Counted from the first letter of the stretch, positions 32,666 to 42,157 are shown. The stretch is DNA of 64,000 nucleotides from Tabrizicola oligotrophica (GCF_011008935.1 NZ_JAAIVJ010000002.1:372001-436000); one strand, 5' to 3'. Translations and numbers: made by a program. The notes: generated by a model not told the origin, from the sequence alone.

Positions 32666-33460
32666 CTACCCCAGACGGTAACTTGACGCTGTAACCCCGC
32701 CGAACAGCCCGGTGTCGTGATAGACCATGCGGGCGGGATCGGCTTCCGCCGCGCCGACCACGGCCCAGATCGGGGCGAAATGGTCCTCCTGCGCGTGGCA
32801 GGTGCGGGCGTAGGGGGCCTTTTCCCAGTCGATCAGATCGGCGGTGCGCTGGGCGGTCGGTTTGGCCATCACGTCCTTCAGCCAGGCATCGAAGGCCTCG
32901 GACGGCACTTTCGCGCCCGGCCCGAACAGGCGCAGGTTGTGATAGCTGAGACCAGAGCCGACGATCAGCACCCCCTCGTCGCGCAAGGGCGCGAGCGCGC
33001 GGCCCAGCTCGACATGCCGCGCCGGATCATAGCCCTTTTGCAGGCTGATCTGGAATACCGGCACGCTGGCATCGGGATACATGACATAGGCCGGAACAAA
33101 GCAGCCATGGTCGAACCCCTGTCTGGCATCCAGCCGCACCGGCAGGCCCGCCGCCTTGATGAGGTCGGCCGCCTTCTGCGCCAAATCGGGGGCGCCGGGG
33201 GCGGGATAGACGATCTGGAACGTCTCGGGCGGGAAGCCGTGGTAGTCATAGACCATTGGCGGGTTGGCGCTGGTCATCACGGCAAAGCTGTCGTCTTCCC
33301 AATGGCCGGAGATCATCAGGATGGCCTTCGGGCGTTCGGGCAGGTCTTTCACCATCTGCACGAAGCTGGCCTCCAGATTTTTGAACATCGCGCGCCAGTC
33401 GGGCATCCAGGGCCAGGGGCCGCCGCCATGGCTGATGAAATAGGTGGGCATCCGGGTCAT
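32666..33460 (-). CDS. Extradiol ring-opening dioxygenase, LigB/DODA (YgiD) type
   Basis: This 264-aa class III extradiol dioxygenase-fold protein, as in 4,5-DOPA dioxygenase YgiD, is likely cytoplasmic with one metal ion. Candidate metal ligands are in FISHGGGPWPW, ISGHWEDDSF and the conserved GFDHGCFVP. GVLIVGSGLSYHNLR is also typical. AGGAGAG before MTRMPTY sets the start. The physiological catechol is not evident from neighbours. Confidence 0.88.
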   Translation of the reverse strand: MTRMPTYFISHGGGPWPWMPDWRAMFKNLEASFVQMVKDLPERPKAILMISGHWEDDSFAVMTSANPPMVYDYHGFPPETFQIVYPAPGAPDLAQKAADLIKAAGLPVRLDARQGFDHGCFVPAYVMYPDASVPVFQISLQKGYDPARHVELGRALAPLRDEGVLIVGSGLSYHNLRLFGPGAKVPSEAFDAWLKDVMAKPTAQRTADLIDWEKAPYARTCHAQEDHFAPIWAVVGAAEADPARMVYHDTGLFGGVTASSYRLG

Positions 33461-33549
33461 GTCGGCTCTCCTGTTCGCTTGGGAGAAAGATGGGGCTGGC
33501 GGGAGATTCTCGCAACGGAAAGAAGTGGCGGGGAATGGGGGAAGTCTTG

Positions 33550-33561
33550 TGCAAATTTGCA
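33550..33561. promoter_or_regulatory. Perfect 12-bp palindrome, candidate operator
   Basis: TGCAAATTTGCA is an exact palindrome, flanked as TTGTGCAAATTTGCAAAA. It lies 90 bases upstream of the divergent dioxygenase start and 122 bases upstream of the amino acid binding-protein gene. The symmetric, AT-centred form stands out from the GC-rich surroundings and suggests a dimeric regulator site. Confidence 0.4.
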
Positions 33562-33682
33562 AAATTCTTCACCATGAAACGGTGTGTTTGTGCGAATGGA
33601 TGGGGCGGTCGGCGCCCCCCTCTTGCGCCCCGGCGTGCGGCGCTGCCATAGTCCGCCATCACGTCGAGACAGGAGTTTACAG

Positions 33683-34468
33683 ATGAAGTTTGCCGCCGCC
33701 GCCCTTGCGGGATTTTCAATGCTGGCCACCGCCGTTTCGGCACAGGATCTGCCGAACCTTGACGGCAAGGACGTGGTCGTCGTGACCGAGAACGCCTATC
33801 CGCCCTTACAGTTTCTGGACAAGTCCGGTGCCGCGGTGGGCTGGGAATATGATGTCATGGCCGAGATCGCCAAGCGTATCAACATCACCGTGAAATATGA
33901 GAACACGTCATGGGATGCGATGATTCCGGCGGTGTCGGAAGGTCAGTATGACATTGGCATGACCGGCATCACCATCAAGGACGAGCGCAAGGAGAAGGTC
34001 GATTTCTCCGACGCCTACATGCGGTCGGAAATGTTGATGATCGTGCGCGGCGACGAGGCCCGCTTTACTGATGCCGCGTCTTTCGCAGCGATTCCGGAGT
34101 TGCTGATCTCCGCCCAGCCCGGCACGTCCCCCTTCTATGCCGCGATCTATGAAATCCTTGATGGCAATGAGGAAAACCCCCGCGTCATCAAGTTCGAGAC
34201 TTTCGGCGCGGGGCTTGAGGCACTGAAAGCGGGCGATGTCGATCTGACGCTGTCGGACAGCACGGCGGCCAATGGCTATGTGGCGGCCTCAAACGGCGGG
34301 CTGAAGATTATCGGCGCGCCGCTTGCCTCGGAGGATTTCGGCTTCATCTTCCCGAAAGGTTCTGAACTTGTCGCCCCGATCAACGCCGCCATTGCCGCGA
34401 TGAAAGCCGACGGCACGCTGGACGCGCTGAACCAGAAATGGTTCGTCGACTACAAGATGGGCGAATGA
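33683..34468 (+). CDS. Polar amino acid ABC transporter substrate-binding protein
   Basis: This 261-aa periplasmic protein of the SBP_bac_3 family has a signal peptide at residues 1-20 (cut after VSA). Family segments are [71 protein letters not shown] and [22 protein letters not shown] upstream of the ATG. It precedes a cognate permease gene by six bases. No ATPase gene follows. Confidence 0.92.
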   Translation: MKFAAAALAGFSMLATAVSAQDLPNLDGKDVVVVTENAYPPLQFLDKSGAAVGWEYDVMAEIAKRINITVKYENTSWDAMIPAVSEGQYDIGMTGITIKDERKEKVDFSDAYMRSEMLMIVRGDEARFTDAASFAAIPELLISAQPGTSPFYAAIYEILDGNEENPRVIKFETFGAGLEALKAGDVDLTLSDSTAANGYVAASNGGLKIIGAPLASEDFGFIFPKGSELVAPINAAIAAMKADGTLDALNQKWFVDYKMGE

Positions 34469-34474
34469 CCTCTC

Positions 34475-35314
34475 ATGGTGGCCCTGTCCTTTGGGGCGGG
34501 GCCGCCGCTTTCCCGCATGACCCCCTCTGCCCGACCCGAAGATGATTTCCCCTGGTGGCTGGTGATCCTGGCCCTGAGCGGGGCATTCCTGTTCTTCCAG
34601 ATCGCCACCTCCGAAGTCTATTCAGCCGCCCTCTCGGCCCTGTCGAAAGGCATCTGGATCACCATCGGCGTCGCCGTGGTGGCCTATCTCGGCGCTTGCA
34701 TCATCGGGCTTGGGCTGGCCGTCATGACGCTGTCGCGCCATCTGATCCTGCGCCAGATCGCCCGGCTTTACATCGAGGTGATGCGCGGCGTGCCGATCAT
34801 CGTGCTTTTGCTCTATGTCGCCTTCGTGCTGGCCCCCGGCCTCGTCTGGCTGGCCAATCAGGCACTGGAGCCGCTTGGCCTGTCGCCGCTTCGGACCCGA
34901 GATTTCCCGCTGCTGAGCCGCGCCGTCATCGCCCTGATGCTGGCCTATTCCGCCTTTCTCGCTGAGATCTTCCGCGCTGGCCTGCAGGCGGTGGACAAAG
35001 GCCAGATCGAGGCGGCGCAGGCCTTGGGTCTGAATGGCTGGCAGCGCTTTCGCCATATTACATTTCCTCAGGCATTCCGGCTCATTCTGCCACCCCTTGG
35101 CAATGATTTCGTCGCCATGGTGAAGGATTCCTCGCTTGTCGCCGTGTTGGGCGTGACCGATGTCGCGCAGCTGGCCAAGGTCACGGCCGCCGGCAACTTC
35201 CGCTATTTCGAAACCTACAACGTCGCGGCCCTGATCTATCTGACCATGACCATCACCCTCAGCCTGATCCTGCGCCGAATCGAGCAACGCCTGCGCGCGC
35301 GCAATCAGCGCTGA
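34475..35314 (+). CDS. Polar amino acid ABC transporter permease
   Basis: This 279-aa inner-membrane HisM/GlnP-type permease has about five transmembrane segments. The EAA loop is EIFRAGLQAVDKGQIEAAQALGLNGWQRFRHITFPQAFRLILPPLGNDF at about 168-216. The start is uncertain: the ATG at 34475 follows the SBP stop closely, while MTPSARPEDD at 34517 would remove an unlikely leader. Neither has a strong Shine-Dalgarno. It works with the SBP upstream. A single permease could form a homodimer using a shared ATPase encoded elsewhere. Confidence 0.9.
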   Translation: MVALSFGAGPPLSRMTPSARPEDDFPWWLVILALSGAFLFFQIATSEVYSAALSALSKGIWITIGVAVVAYLGACIIGLGLAVMTLSRHLILRQIARLYIEVMRGVPIIVLLLYVAFVLAPGLVWLANQALEPLGLSPLRTRDFPLLSRAVIALMLAYSAFLAEIFRAGLQAVDKGQIEAAQALGLNGWQRFRHITFPQAFRLILPPLGNDFVAMVKDSSLVAVLGVTDVAQLAKVTAAGNFRYFETYNVAALIYLTMTITLSLILRRIEQRLRARNQR

Positions 35315-35332
35315 CCCCCCAAAGGACACCCC

Positions 35333-37348
35333 ATGAACGCCCTCCTAACCGACTGGACCGCCGAGTTTTCCCTGCCGCCCTTTGCCGCCATCCGTGATGA
35401 GGATTTCGCCCCGGCCTTTGACGCAGCCCTGACGCAGGCGCGCGAAAACATTGCGAAAATCGCGGAAGATCCCGCAGTTCCGACATTTGCCAACACCATC
35501 GAGGCGCTGGAACTTTCCGAGGCGTTGCTCGACCGTGTGTCGGGGGTCTTCTACAATCTCGCCGGGGCCGACGCGAATGACACGCGCGAGGCGCTGATGC
35601 GCGACCTCGCCCCGAAAATGAGCGCCTTTTCCTCCGAGATCACCAACAACAAGGCGTTATTTTCCCGCATCGAGGCCCTTTGGCAGGCCCGCCAGACCCT
35701 TGACCTGACCGCCGAACAGGCGCGCGTGCTGGAGCTTTACCGCCAGATGTTCGTCCGCTCGGGGGCCAATCTGGAAGGCGCCGCCGCCGACCGGCTGACA
35801 GCGGTCAAATCCCGCCTTGCCGTCCTTGGCACCCGGTTCAGCCAGAACCTGCTGGCCGATGAACGCGACTGGTTCATGCCGCTGACCGAGGCTGACCTCG
35901 CCGGCCTGCCCGAGTTCGTCATCGCCTCGGCCCGCGCCGCAGGGGCGGAGAAGGGTCAGCCCGGCCCGGTGGTCACGCTGTCGCGGTCGCTGATCGTGCC
36001 GTTCCTGCAATTCTCGCCGCGCCGTCCTCTGCGCGAAAAGGCCTATGAGGCCTGGGTCGCCCGTGGTGCCAATGGCAATGCCAACGACAACCGCGCGATT
36101 GCCGCCGAAATTCTGGCCCTGCGCGAAGAGCGGGCAAAACTTCTGGGGTATCAAAGCTTTGCCGATTTCAAGCTGGAACCGGAAATGGCCAAGACCCCGG
36201 CGGCAGTACGGAGCCTTCTGATGCGGGTCTGGCAACCGGCGCGCGCCAAGGCCCTCGCCGACGCCGCCATTCTCGAAACCATGCTGCACGGCGACGGGAT
36301 TTCCGGCCCGCTGGAGCCCTGGGACTGGCGCTATTACAGCGAGAAGCGCCGCAAGGCCGAACATGACCTCGACGAGGCGGCGCTGAAACCTTACCTGTCG
36401 CTCGATGCGATGCTGGCCGCGCAGTTCGACTGCGCGGGCCGCCTGTTCGGGCTGGAGTTCCGCGAGATTGCCGGCCCGTTCTATCACCCCGATGTGCGCG
36501 GCTGGGACGTCACCCGCAATGGCGCCCACGTTGCGGTGTTTCTGGGCGACTACTTCGCGCGCGGCTCAAAGCGCTCGGGCGCGTGGTGTTCTGCGATGCG
36601 CAGCCAGAAGAAGCTCGGACAGGACACAAGGCCGATCGTGGTCAATGTCTGCAACTTCGCCAAGGGAGAGCCAGCGCTCCTGTCCTATGACGACGCGCGC
36701 ACGCTGTTCCACGAATTCGGCCATGCCCTGCATCAGATGCTGTCGAATGTGACCTATGGCTTCATCTCCGGCACCTCGGTCGCCCGCGATTTCGTGGAAC
36801 TGCCGAGCCAGCTTTACGAGCACTGGCTGGAAGTGCCCGAGGTTCTCGAAAAACACGCCCGCCACTGGCAGACCGGCGAGGCGATGCCGGCCGATCTTCT
36901 GCAACGCCTGCTCGCCGCCGGCACCTATGACCAGGGCTTCGCCACAGTGGAATTCGTCGCCTCCGCCCTTGTCGACCTTGCCTTCCACGAAGGCGCCGCG
37001 CCCGCCGATCCGATGCAGAAACAGGCCGAGGTGCTGGAAGGCATCGGCATGCCCCGCGCCATCCGCATGCGCCACGCCACCCCGCATTTCGCGCATGTGT
37101 TCTCGGGTGACGGCTATTCCTCGGGCTATTACAGCTACATGTGGTCCGAGGTGATGGACGCCGACGCCTTCGCCGCCTTTGAGGAAGCCGGCAGCGCCTT
37201 TGATCCCGAAATGGCCAAACGGCTGGAAACCTTCATCCTCTCCGCCGGCGGCTCGCAACCCGCCGAAGAGCTTTACACGCAATTCCGCGGCCGCATGCCG
37301 GGAGTGGAGCCGCTGCTGAAGGGCCGGGGATTGCTGGAGCCGGTGTAA
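35333..37348 (+). CDS. dcp: M3-family metallopeptidase (peptidyl-dipeptidase Dcp / oligopeptidase A type)
   Basis: This 671-aa zinc metallopeptidase hydrolyses short peptides in the cytoplasm. The HEXXH zinc site is LFHEFGHALHQ near residue 462. The third ligand glutamate is in SVARDFVELPSQLYEHW about 26 residues later. SGYYSYMWSEVMDADAF near the C-terminus contributes the substrate-binding tyrosines. It starts 18 bases after the permease stop. Dcp and OpdA are hard to separate by eye. The length suits Dcp. Confidence 0.9.
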   Translation: MNALLTDWTAEFSLPPFAAIRDEDFAPAFDAALTQARENIAKIAEDPAVPTFANTIEALELSEALLDRVSGVFYNLAGADANDTREALMRDLAPKMSAFSSEITNNKALFSRIEALWQARQTLDLTAEQARVLELYRQMFVRSGANLEGAAADRLTAVKSRLAVLGTRFSQNLLADERDWFMPLTEADLAGLPEFVIASARAAGAEKGQPGPVVTLSRSLIVPFLQFSPRRPLREKAYEAWVARGANGNANDNRAIAAEILALREERAKLLGYQSFADFKLEPEMAKTPAAVRSLLMRVWQPARAKALADAAILETMLHGDGISGPLEPWDWRYYSEKRRKAEHDLDEAALKPYLSLDAMLAAQFDCAGRLFGLEFREIAGPFYHPDVRGWDVTRNGAHVAVFLGDYFARGSKRSGAWCSAMRSQKKLGQDTRPIVVNVCNFAKGEPALLSYDDARTLFHEFGHALHQMLSNVTYGFISGTSVARDFVELPSQLYEHWLEVPEVLEKHARHWQTGEAMPADLLQRLLAAGTYDQGFATVEFVASALVDLAFHEGAAPADPMQKQAEVLEGIGMPRAIRMRHATPHFAHVFSGDGYSSGYYSYMWSEVMDADAFAAFEEAGSAFDPEMAKRLETFILSAGGSQPAEELYTQFRGRMPGVEPLLKGRGLLEPV

Positions 37349-37380
37349 GGGGGCCAGCCCCCTCGCCCGTTCCGGGCTCA

Positions 37381-37448
37381 CCCCCGGGATATTTCGGCCA
37401 GTATGAAAGCCCTTTCACATTGGTGCAAATATCCCCGCCGGAGGCTCC
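37381..37448. repeat. Dispersed repeat family 1, inverted pair C
   Basis: The left arm cccgggatatttcggccagtatgaaag and the right arm ctttcacattggtgcaaatatccccgcc are inverted copies of the same unit. They fill the gap between convergent dcp and the GlxA regulator. The pair could fold as a long hairpin and stop transcription from both sides. Confidence 0.72.
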
Positions 37449-37478
37449 GACAGCAGCGCCGGGGCGGCGGGTCAAAGT

Positions 37479-38441
37479 TCAGCGCAGCCGGCTGGGGGCT
37501 TGGCCGAATTTTGCGCTGAAGGCGCGCGACAGGCTGGAGGCCGAGGAAAAGCCGCAGCGCAGCGCCACTTCGGCGAGCGGGTGGCGGGTATCGGTGATCA
37601 TCCGCCGCGCCGCCTGCAGCCGCAGGGACAGGGCATAGGCGGCGGGGGTGAGGCCCAGATTTTGTGCGAAAATCTGCTCCAGCCGGCGGGCGGACAGGCC
37701 GATCGCGCGGGCGGTTTCGGCGGCGGTTTCGGGCATGTCCAGCCGGGCTTCCATCCGGGCGATGGCGGCGGCGACGCGTGGGTCAAGCCGCGGGTCGGTC
37801 TTGCGCGGGCTGATCTGCGGCTCATGCCCGTCGCGGGCGGTAGTGATGAAGCTTGCCGCCACCTGCAGCGCCAGCGCCGGCCCGTGGCGGGCGCGGATCA
37901 GGTGCAGCATCAGGTCCGCCGCCGGAGCCGCGCCGCCGGCGGTGAAGCGGCCGCGGTCGATGACGAAGCGGTCGGGCAGCACCTCCACCGCCGGGTGGGC
38001 GGCGGCGAGGTCTTCGAGGTCTTCCCAATGCACCGTCGCCTTGTAGCCGTTCAAAAGCCCCGCCCGCGCCAGCACCCATGAACCGGCGTCGATCCCGCCC
38101 ACGGCGGCAAAGCGCGGCGCCATGCGCGACAGTTCGCGGATCAGCGCCGGGGTGGCGCCCTGCCATTGCTGAAAGCCCGCGATCACGATCAGCGCATCCG
38201 CTCCGTCGGCGGCGGCCAGCGGCCCGTTCGAAGGCAGCTCGATGCCGCAGGTCAGGGGCACGGCGCGGCCGTCGGGCGAGACCACGCGCCAGCGGTAAGA
38301 CTCTGATCCCAAATGCCGATTGGCAGAGCGCAGCGGGTCGAGCGTCGAGGCGACCTCAAGGATCGAGGCCTGCGGCAGCACCAGCAGCGCCAGGGTCAGT
38401 GGTTGCTGCGATGCAGCGAAAATTGATGCGGATTTTGCCAT
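37479..38441 (-). CDS. GlxA-family AraC-type regulator of the carnitine cluster
   Basis: This 320-aa regulator has a DJ-1/PfpI-like domain (about 10-190: LALLVLPQASILEVASTLDPLRSANRHLG; GIDAGSWVLARAGLLNGYKATVHWEDL). The AraC helix-turn-helix domain covers about 225-320 (ETARAIGLSARRLEQIFAQNLGLTPAAYALSLRLQAARRMI). Its domain architecture and divergence from the carnitine genes resemble CdhR of Pseudomonas, which activates carnitine catabolism. The 73-base gap to the BKACE gene should hold both promoters. The start MAKSASIF has AAGAAG upstream. Confidence 0.88.
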   Translation of the reverse strand: MAKSASIFAASQQPLTLALLVLPQASILEVASTLDPLRSANRHLGSESYRWRVVSPDGRAVPLTCGIELPSNGPLAAADGADALIVIAGFQQWQGATPALIRELSRMAPRFAAVGGIDAGSWVLARAGLLNGYKATVHWEDLEDLAAAHPAVEVLPDRFVIDRGRFTAGGAAPAADLMLHLIRARHGPALALQVAASFITTARDGHEPQISPRKTDPRLDPRVAAAIARMEARLDMPETAAETARAIGLSARRLEQIFAQNLGLTPAAYALSLRLQAARRMITDTRHPLAEVALRCGFSSASSLSRAFSAKFGQAPSRLR

Positions 38442-38514
38442 GCTTCTTTCGTAAATCGCAATGCGCGCCGCGACAAGCCCGCTATGCTGCCGGCCATCGA
38501 ATTGGAGGATTCCC

Positions 38515-39429
38515 ATGCCCCTGGCCATGAACCGCGAAGTTTTCATCACCTGTGCCGTCACCGGCTCGGGCGGCACGCAGGACAAATCGCCCCATGTGCC
38601 GCGCAGCCCCGAGCAAATCGCCAAATCGGCGATTGATGCGGCGAAGGCCGGCGCGGCGGTGGTGCATTGCCATGTGCGCGACCCGGAAACCGGCAAGCCC
38701 AGCCGCGACGGCGCGCTTTACCGCGAAGTCACCGAGCGCATCCGCGATTCGGGTACCGATGTGGTCTTGAACCTGACCGCCGGCATGGGCGGCGATATCT
38801 ATTTCGAGGGCACCGAGGAGATGGGCCGCATGGGTCCGCGCTCTGACATGGCCGGCGCGACCGAGCGGGTGGCGCATGTTGTGGAATGCCGCCCCGAGAT
38901 CTGCACGCTCGACTGCGGCACGATGAACTTCAACGAGGCCGATTACGTCATGGTCAACACCCCCGGCATGCTGCGCGACATGGCGCGGCGGATGACGGCG
39001 GCGGGGGTGCGGATCGAGATCGAGGCTTTCGACACCGGCCATCTGTGGCTGGCCAAGGAACTGGCGCGCGAGGGCGTCATTCCGGCCCCGACGCTGGTGC
39101 AGCTGTGCATGGGCGTGCCGTGGGGGGCGCCGGATGATCTCAATACCTTCATGGCCATGGTCAACAACGTGCCGGCCGACTGGTTCTGGTCGGCCTTCGC
39201 AATCGGCCGCAACCAGATGCCCTATGTCGCCGCCGCCGTTCTGGCCGGGGGCAACGTGCGGGTGGGGCTGGAGGACAATCTCTGGCTCGACAAGGGCGTG
39301 CTGGCCACCAACGCGCAACTCGTGGAACGCGCGGTGAGCATCATCTCGAACCTCGGGGCGCGGGTCATCACCCCGGCCGAGGTGCGGGCCAAGCTGAAAC
39401 TGGAAAAGCGGGCGCCTTTGCCGCGCTGA
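38515..39429 (+). CDS. BKACE family 3-keto acid cleavage enzyme (probable 3-dehydrocarnitine:acetyl-CoA trimethylamine acetyltransferase)
   Basis: This 304-aa TIM-barrel enzyme of the DUF849/BKACE family splits a beta-keto acid with acetyl-CoA. The zinc-binding pair HCHVRDPETG is near residue 62. MNREVFITCAVTGSGGTQDKSPHVPRSPEQIA at the N-terminus and NLTAGMGG are typical. In the carnitine pathway it turns 3-dehydrocarnitine and acetyl-CoA into betainyl-CoA and acetoacetate. The next gene makes 3-dehydrocarnitine, which supports that role. GGAGG before MPLAMN fixes the start. Confidence 0.88.
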   Translation: MPLAMNREVFITCAVTGSGGTQDKSPHVPRSPEQIAKSAIDAAKAGAAVVHCHVRDPETGKPSRDGALYREVTERIRDSGTDVVLNLTAGMGGDIYFEGTEEMGRMGPRSDMAGATERVAHVVECRPEICTLDCGTMNFNEADYVMVNTPGMLRDMARRMTAAGVRIEIEAFDTGHLWLAKELAREGVIPAPTLVQLCMGVPWGAPDDLNTFMAMVNNVPADWFWSAFAIGRNQMPYVAAAVLAGGNVRVGLEDNLWLDKGVLATNAQLVERAVSIISNLGARVITPAEVRAKLKLEKRAPLPR

Positions 39430-39462
39430 TCCAGGGCCGCGGGACAACGAAATCGGGCACCT

Positions 39463-39487
39463 CCCTCCCCCCCCTCGTGGGGGAGGG
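39463..39487 (+). repeat. GC hairpin between BKACE and carnitine dehydrogenase genes
   Basis: The 9-bp stem ccctccccc/gggggaggg (39463-39471 with 39479-39487) has a 7-base loop. It lies in the 96-base gap inside the carnitine operon. It may tune relative expression. No U tract follows. Confidence 0.45.
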
Positions 39488-39525
39488 CAGGGGGGGCGGT
39501 CGGCCCCGGAGGAAAAGGAAAAGAC

Positions 39526-40989
39526 ATGGCACGGAAAGCGGCAATCATTGGGGGCGGGGTTATCGGCGGCGGATGGGCGGCGCGGTTCCTCTTGAACGGC
39601 TGGGACGTTGCGGTCTTCGACCCCGATCCCGAAGCGCCCCGCAAGGTGGGTGAGGTGATCGCCAACGCCAGGCAGGCGCTGCCGGCGCTCAGCGATGTGC
39701 CGATGCCGGCCGAGGGCAAGCTGAGCTTTGTCAGCACCATCACCGAAGCGGTGGAGGGGTCCGAATACATTCAGGAATCCGTCTCCGAGCGGCTGGACCT
39801 GAAACACCGGGTCTTTGCGCAAATCCAGCAGGTCGCGCCTGGCGTGCTGATCGGCTCCTCCACCAGCGGTTTCAAACCCTCGGAATTGCAGGAAAAAGCC
39901 CCGGAACCGGGGATGATCTTCGTCGCCCACCCGTTCAACCCGGTCTACCTTCTGCCCTTGGCCGAGGTGGTGCCCTCGCCCAAAAACCCGCCCGAGGCCA
40001 TCGAGCGCGCCAAGGAGATCCTGCGCGAAATCGGCATGTTCCCGCTGCATGTCCGCAAGGAAATCGACGCCCATATCGCCGACCGCTTCCTTGAGGCGGT
40101 CTGGCGTGAGGCGCTGTGGCTGGTGAAGGACGGCATCGCCACCACCGAGGAAATCGACGAAGCCATCCGCATGGGCTTTGGCCTGCGCTGGGGCCAGATG
40201 GGTCTCTTTGAGACCTATCGCGTGGCGGGCGGCGAGGCCGGCATGAAGCATTTCATGGCCCAGTTCGGCCCCTGCCTGACCTGGCCCTGGACCAAGCTGA
40301 TGGACGTGCCCGAGTTCAACGACGAGCTCGTGGACCTGATCGCCGGTCAGTCCGACGCGCAATCCGGCCACCATTCGATCCGCGAGTTGGAGCGGATCCG
40401 CGACAGCAACCTGATCGGCTTCCTGCGTGCGCTGAAAGAGCGCAACTGGGGCGCGGGCAAGGTGCTGCGCGAGCATGACGAGCGCAAGGCGGCGGCGTTC
40501 TTTGGCGCCACCGACAGCGCGCCCAAGGCCGCGCCCCTGGAAATGGCGCATATGCAGGTGCTGCCGGGCTGGATCGACTACAACGGCCACATGACCGAAA
40601 GCCGCTACTACTTTGCCAATTCCGAAACCATCGACGCCTTCCTGCGGCTGATCGGGGCCGGGATGGACTATGTTGCTGCTGGCCACAGCTATTATTCGGC
40701 CGAAACCCATATCCGCCATTTGGGCGAGGCCAAGCTCGGCGATCGGCTGACCGGCACAATCCAGATCATTTCGGCGGATGAAAAGCGCTTCCGGTCCTTC
40801 GTGCGTATCATGAAGGGCGAGGACTGCGTGGCCACCATCGAGCAGCTTTGCCTGCACGTCGATATGGCGGCGGGCAAATCGTCCCCCGCTTCGGCAGAGG
40901 TCTGGGCCAAGCTGAAAGCGGTTGCTGATGCCCATGCCAATCTGCCTCTGCCCGAAGGTGCCGGCCGTGCTGTTGGTCAAAGGAAGTAA
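39526..40989 (+). CDS. Carnitine 3-dehydrogenase fused to betainyl-CoA thioesterase
   Basis: This 487-aa two-domain enzyme has a 3-hydroxyacyl-CoA-dehydrogenase-like NAD domain (Rossmann AAIIGGGVIGGGWAARFLLNGWDVAVFDPDPEA at 4-36; FVAHPFNPVYLLPLAEVVPS). A HotDog thioesterase domain covers about 340-465 (LPGWIDYNGHMTESRYYFANSETIDAFLRLIG, with DYNGHM the usual acidic active-site segment). The first half oxidises L-carnitine to 3-dehydrocarnitine. The second should hydrolyse betainyl-CoA to glycine betaine. In Pseudomonas these are separate CdhA and CdhB proteins. The fused form is usual in Rhizobiales and Rhodobacterales. Confidence 0.9.
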   Translation: MARKAAIIGGGVIGGGWAARFLLNGWDVAVFDPDPEAPRKVGEVIANARQALPALSDVPMPAEGKLSFVSTITEAVEGSEYIQESVSERLDLKHRVFAQIQQVAPGVLIGSSTSGFKPSELQEKAPEPGMIFVAHPFNPVYLLPLAEVVPSPKNPPEAIERAKEILREIGMFPLHVRKEIDAHIADRFLEAVWREALWLVKDGIATTEEIDEAIRMGFGLRWGQMGLFETYRVAGGEAGMKHFMAQFGPCLTWPWTKLMDVPEFNDELVDLIAGQSDAQSGHHSIRELERIRDSNLIGFLRALKERNWGAGKVLREHDERKAAAFFGATDSAPKAAPLEMAHMQVLPGWIDYNGHMTESRYYFANSETIDAFLRLIGAGMDYVAAGHSYYSAETHIRHLGEAKLGDRLTGTIQIISADEKRFRSFVRIMKGEDCVATIEQLCLHVDMAAGKSSPASAEVWAKLKAVADAHANLPLPEGAGRAVGQRK

Positions 40990-40992
40990 GCC

Positions 40993-42156
40993 ATGCATTT
41001 CGGACTGACCGAAGAACAGCAGATGATCGTCGATGCGACGCGGGCTTTCGTGGAAAACGAGCTTTTCCCGCATGAGCTTGCAGTGGAGCGCTCGGGCCAT
41101 TTGCCGCTGGAGCTCATCAAGGAGATCCAGAAGAAAGCCATCGCCGCCGGGCTTTACGCCGCCAACATGCCCGCCGAGGTGGGCGGCGCGGGGCTCGATA
41201 CCCTGTCCTGGCTGCTTTACGAAAAGGAACTTGGCCGGGCGAATTACGCCCTGCACTGGACCTGCGTGGCGCGGCCGTCGAACATCCTGCTGGCTGGCAA
41301 CGCAGAACAGCGCGAGCAATATCTGATGCCGTGCATCCGCGGCGAGACCTGGGATTGCCTTGCCATGACCGAACCCGGCGCCGGGTCGGACCTGCGCGGG
41401 ATGAAAGCATCGGCACGCCAGGATGGCGATGACTGGGTGCTGAACGGCACCAAGCATTTCATCTCCCATGTCGATCTTGCCGGCTTTGCCATCTGCTTCA
41501 TGGCGACCGGCGAGGAGGACACCCCGCGCGGCCCGAAAAAGAAGATCACCGCCTTCTTCGTCGACAAGGGCACCAAGGGCTTCACTGTCCGCGACGGCTA
41601 TCGCAACGTCAGCCACCGGGGCTATACCAACGGCATTCTGGAATTCGACGATTGCCGCCTCAACAAGCGGCAGATCCTTGGCGAGGTCCACAAAGGTTTT
41701 GAGGTGGCGAACAGCTGGCTCGGCGCGACCCGCCTGCAAGTTGCCTCCACCTGCCTTGGCCGCGCCGAACGTGCGCTGGGCCATGCGATTTCCTATGCGG
41801 CAGAGCGCAAGCAATTCGGCCAGCAGATCGGCAAGTTCCAGGGCATCAGCTTCAAGCTGGCCGATATGGCGATGGAGTTGAAAGCCGCGGAACTGCTGAC
41901 CCGCGAGGCGGCATGGAAATACGATCAGGGCACGGTGACCGAAGCTGACATGTCGATGGCCAAGCTGAAGGCCACCGAGGTGCTGGCCATGGTGGCCGAC
42001 GAGGCGATCCAGATCCACGGCGGCATGGGGCTGATGGACGAATTGCCGCTGGAGCGCATCTGGCGCGACGCGCGGGTGGAGCGGATCTGGGAAGGCACCA
42101 GCGAGATCCAGCGCCACATCATCAGCCGCGAACTTCTGCGCCCATATGGGGCGTGA
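40993..42156 (+). CDS. Acyl-CoA dehydrogenase (probable gamma-butyrobetainyl-CoA dehydrogenase)
   Basis: This 387-aa flavoenzyme has the usual acyl-CoA dehydrogenase layout: FGLTEEQQMIVDATRAFVENEL at the N-terminus, CLAMTEPGAGSDLRGMKASA in the middle and QIHGGMGLMDELPLERIWRDARVERIWEGTSEIQRHIISREL at the C-terminus. The glutamate in IWEGTSE is the expected catalytic base. It lies three bases after the carnitine dehydrogenase gene and just before a CoA ligase and caiD. This suggests it desaturates gamma-butyrobetainyl-CoA to crotonobetainyl-CoA. That assignment comes from context. Confidence 0.87.
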   Translation: MHFGLTEEQQMIVDATRAFVENELFPHELAVERSGHLPLELIKEIQKKAIAAGLYAANMPAEVGGAGLDTLSWLLYEKELGRANYALHWTCVARPSNILLAGNAEQREQYLMPCIRGETWDCLAMTEPGAGSDLRGMKASARQDGDDWVLNGTKHFISHVDLAGFAICFMATGEEDTPRGPKKKITAFFVDKGTKGFTVRDGYRNVSHRGYTNGILEFDDCRLNKRQILGEVHKGFEVANSWLGATRLQVASTCLGRAERALGHAISYAAERKQFGQQIGKFQGISFKLADMAMELKAAELLTREAAWKYDQGTVTEADMSMAKLKATEVLAMVADEAIQIHGGMGLMDELPLERIWRDARVERIWEGTSEIQRHIISRELLRPYGA

Positions 42157-42157
42157 C

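Noticed and set aside
38482-42117. 1211-codon open frame on the minus strand
   Set aside because: Antisense to the carnitine operon; composition and lack of any domain mark it as a shadow of high-GC codon use.
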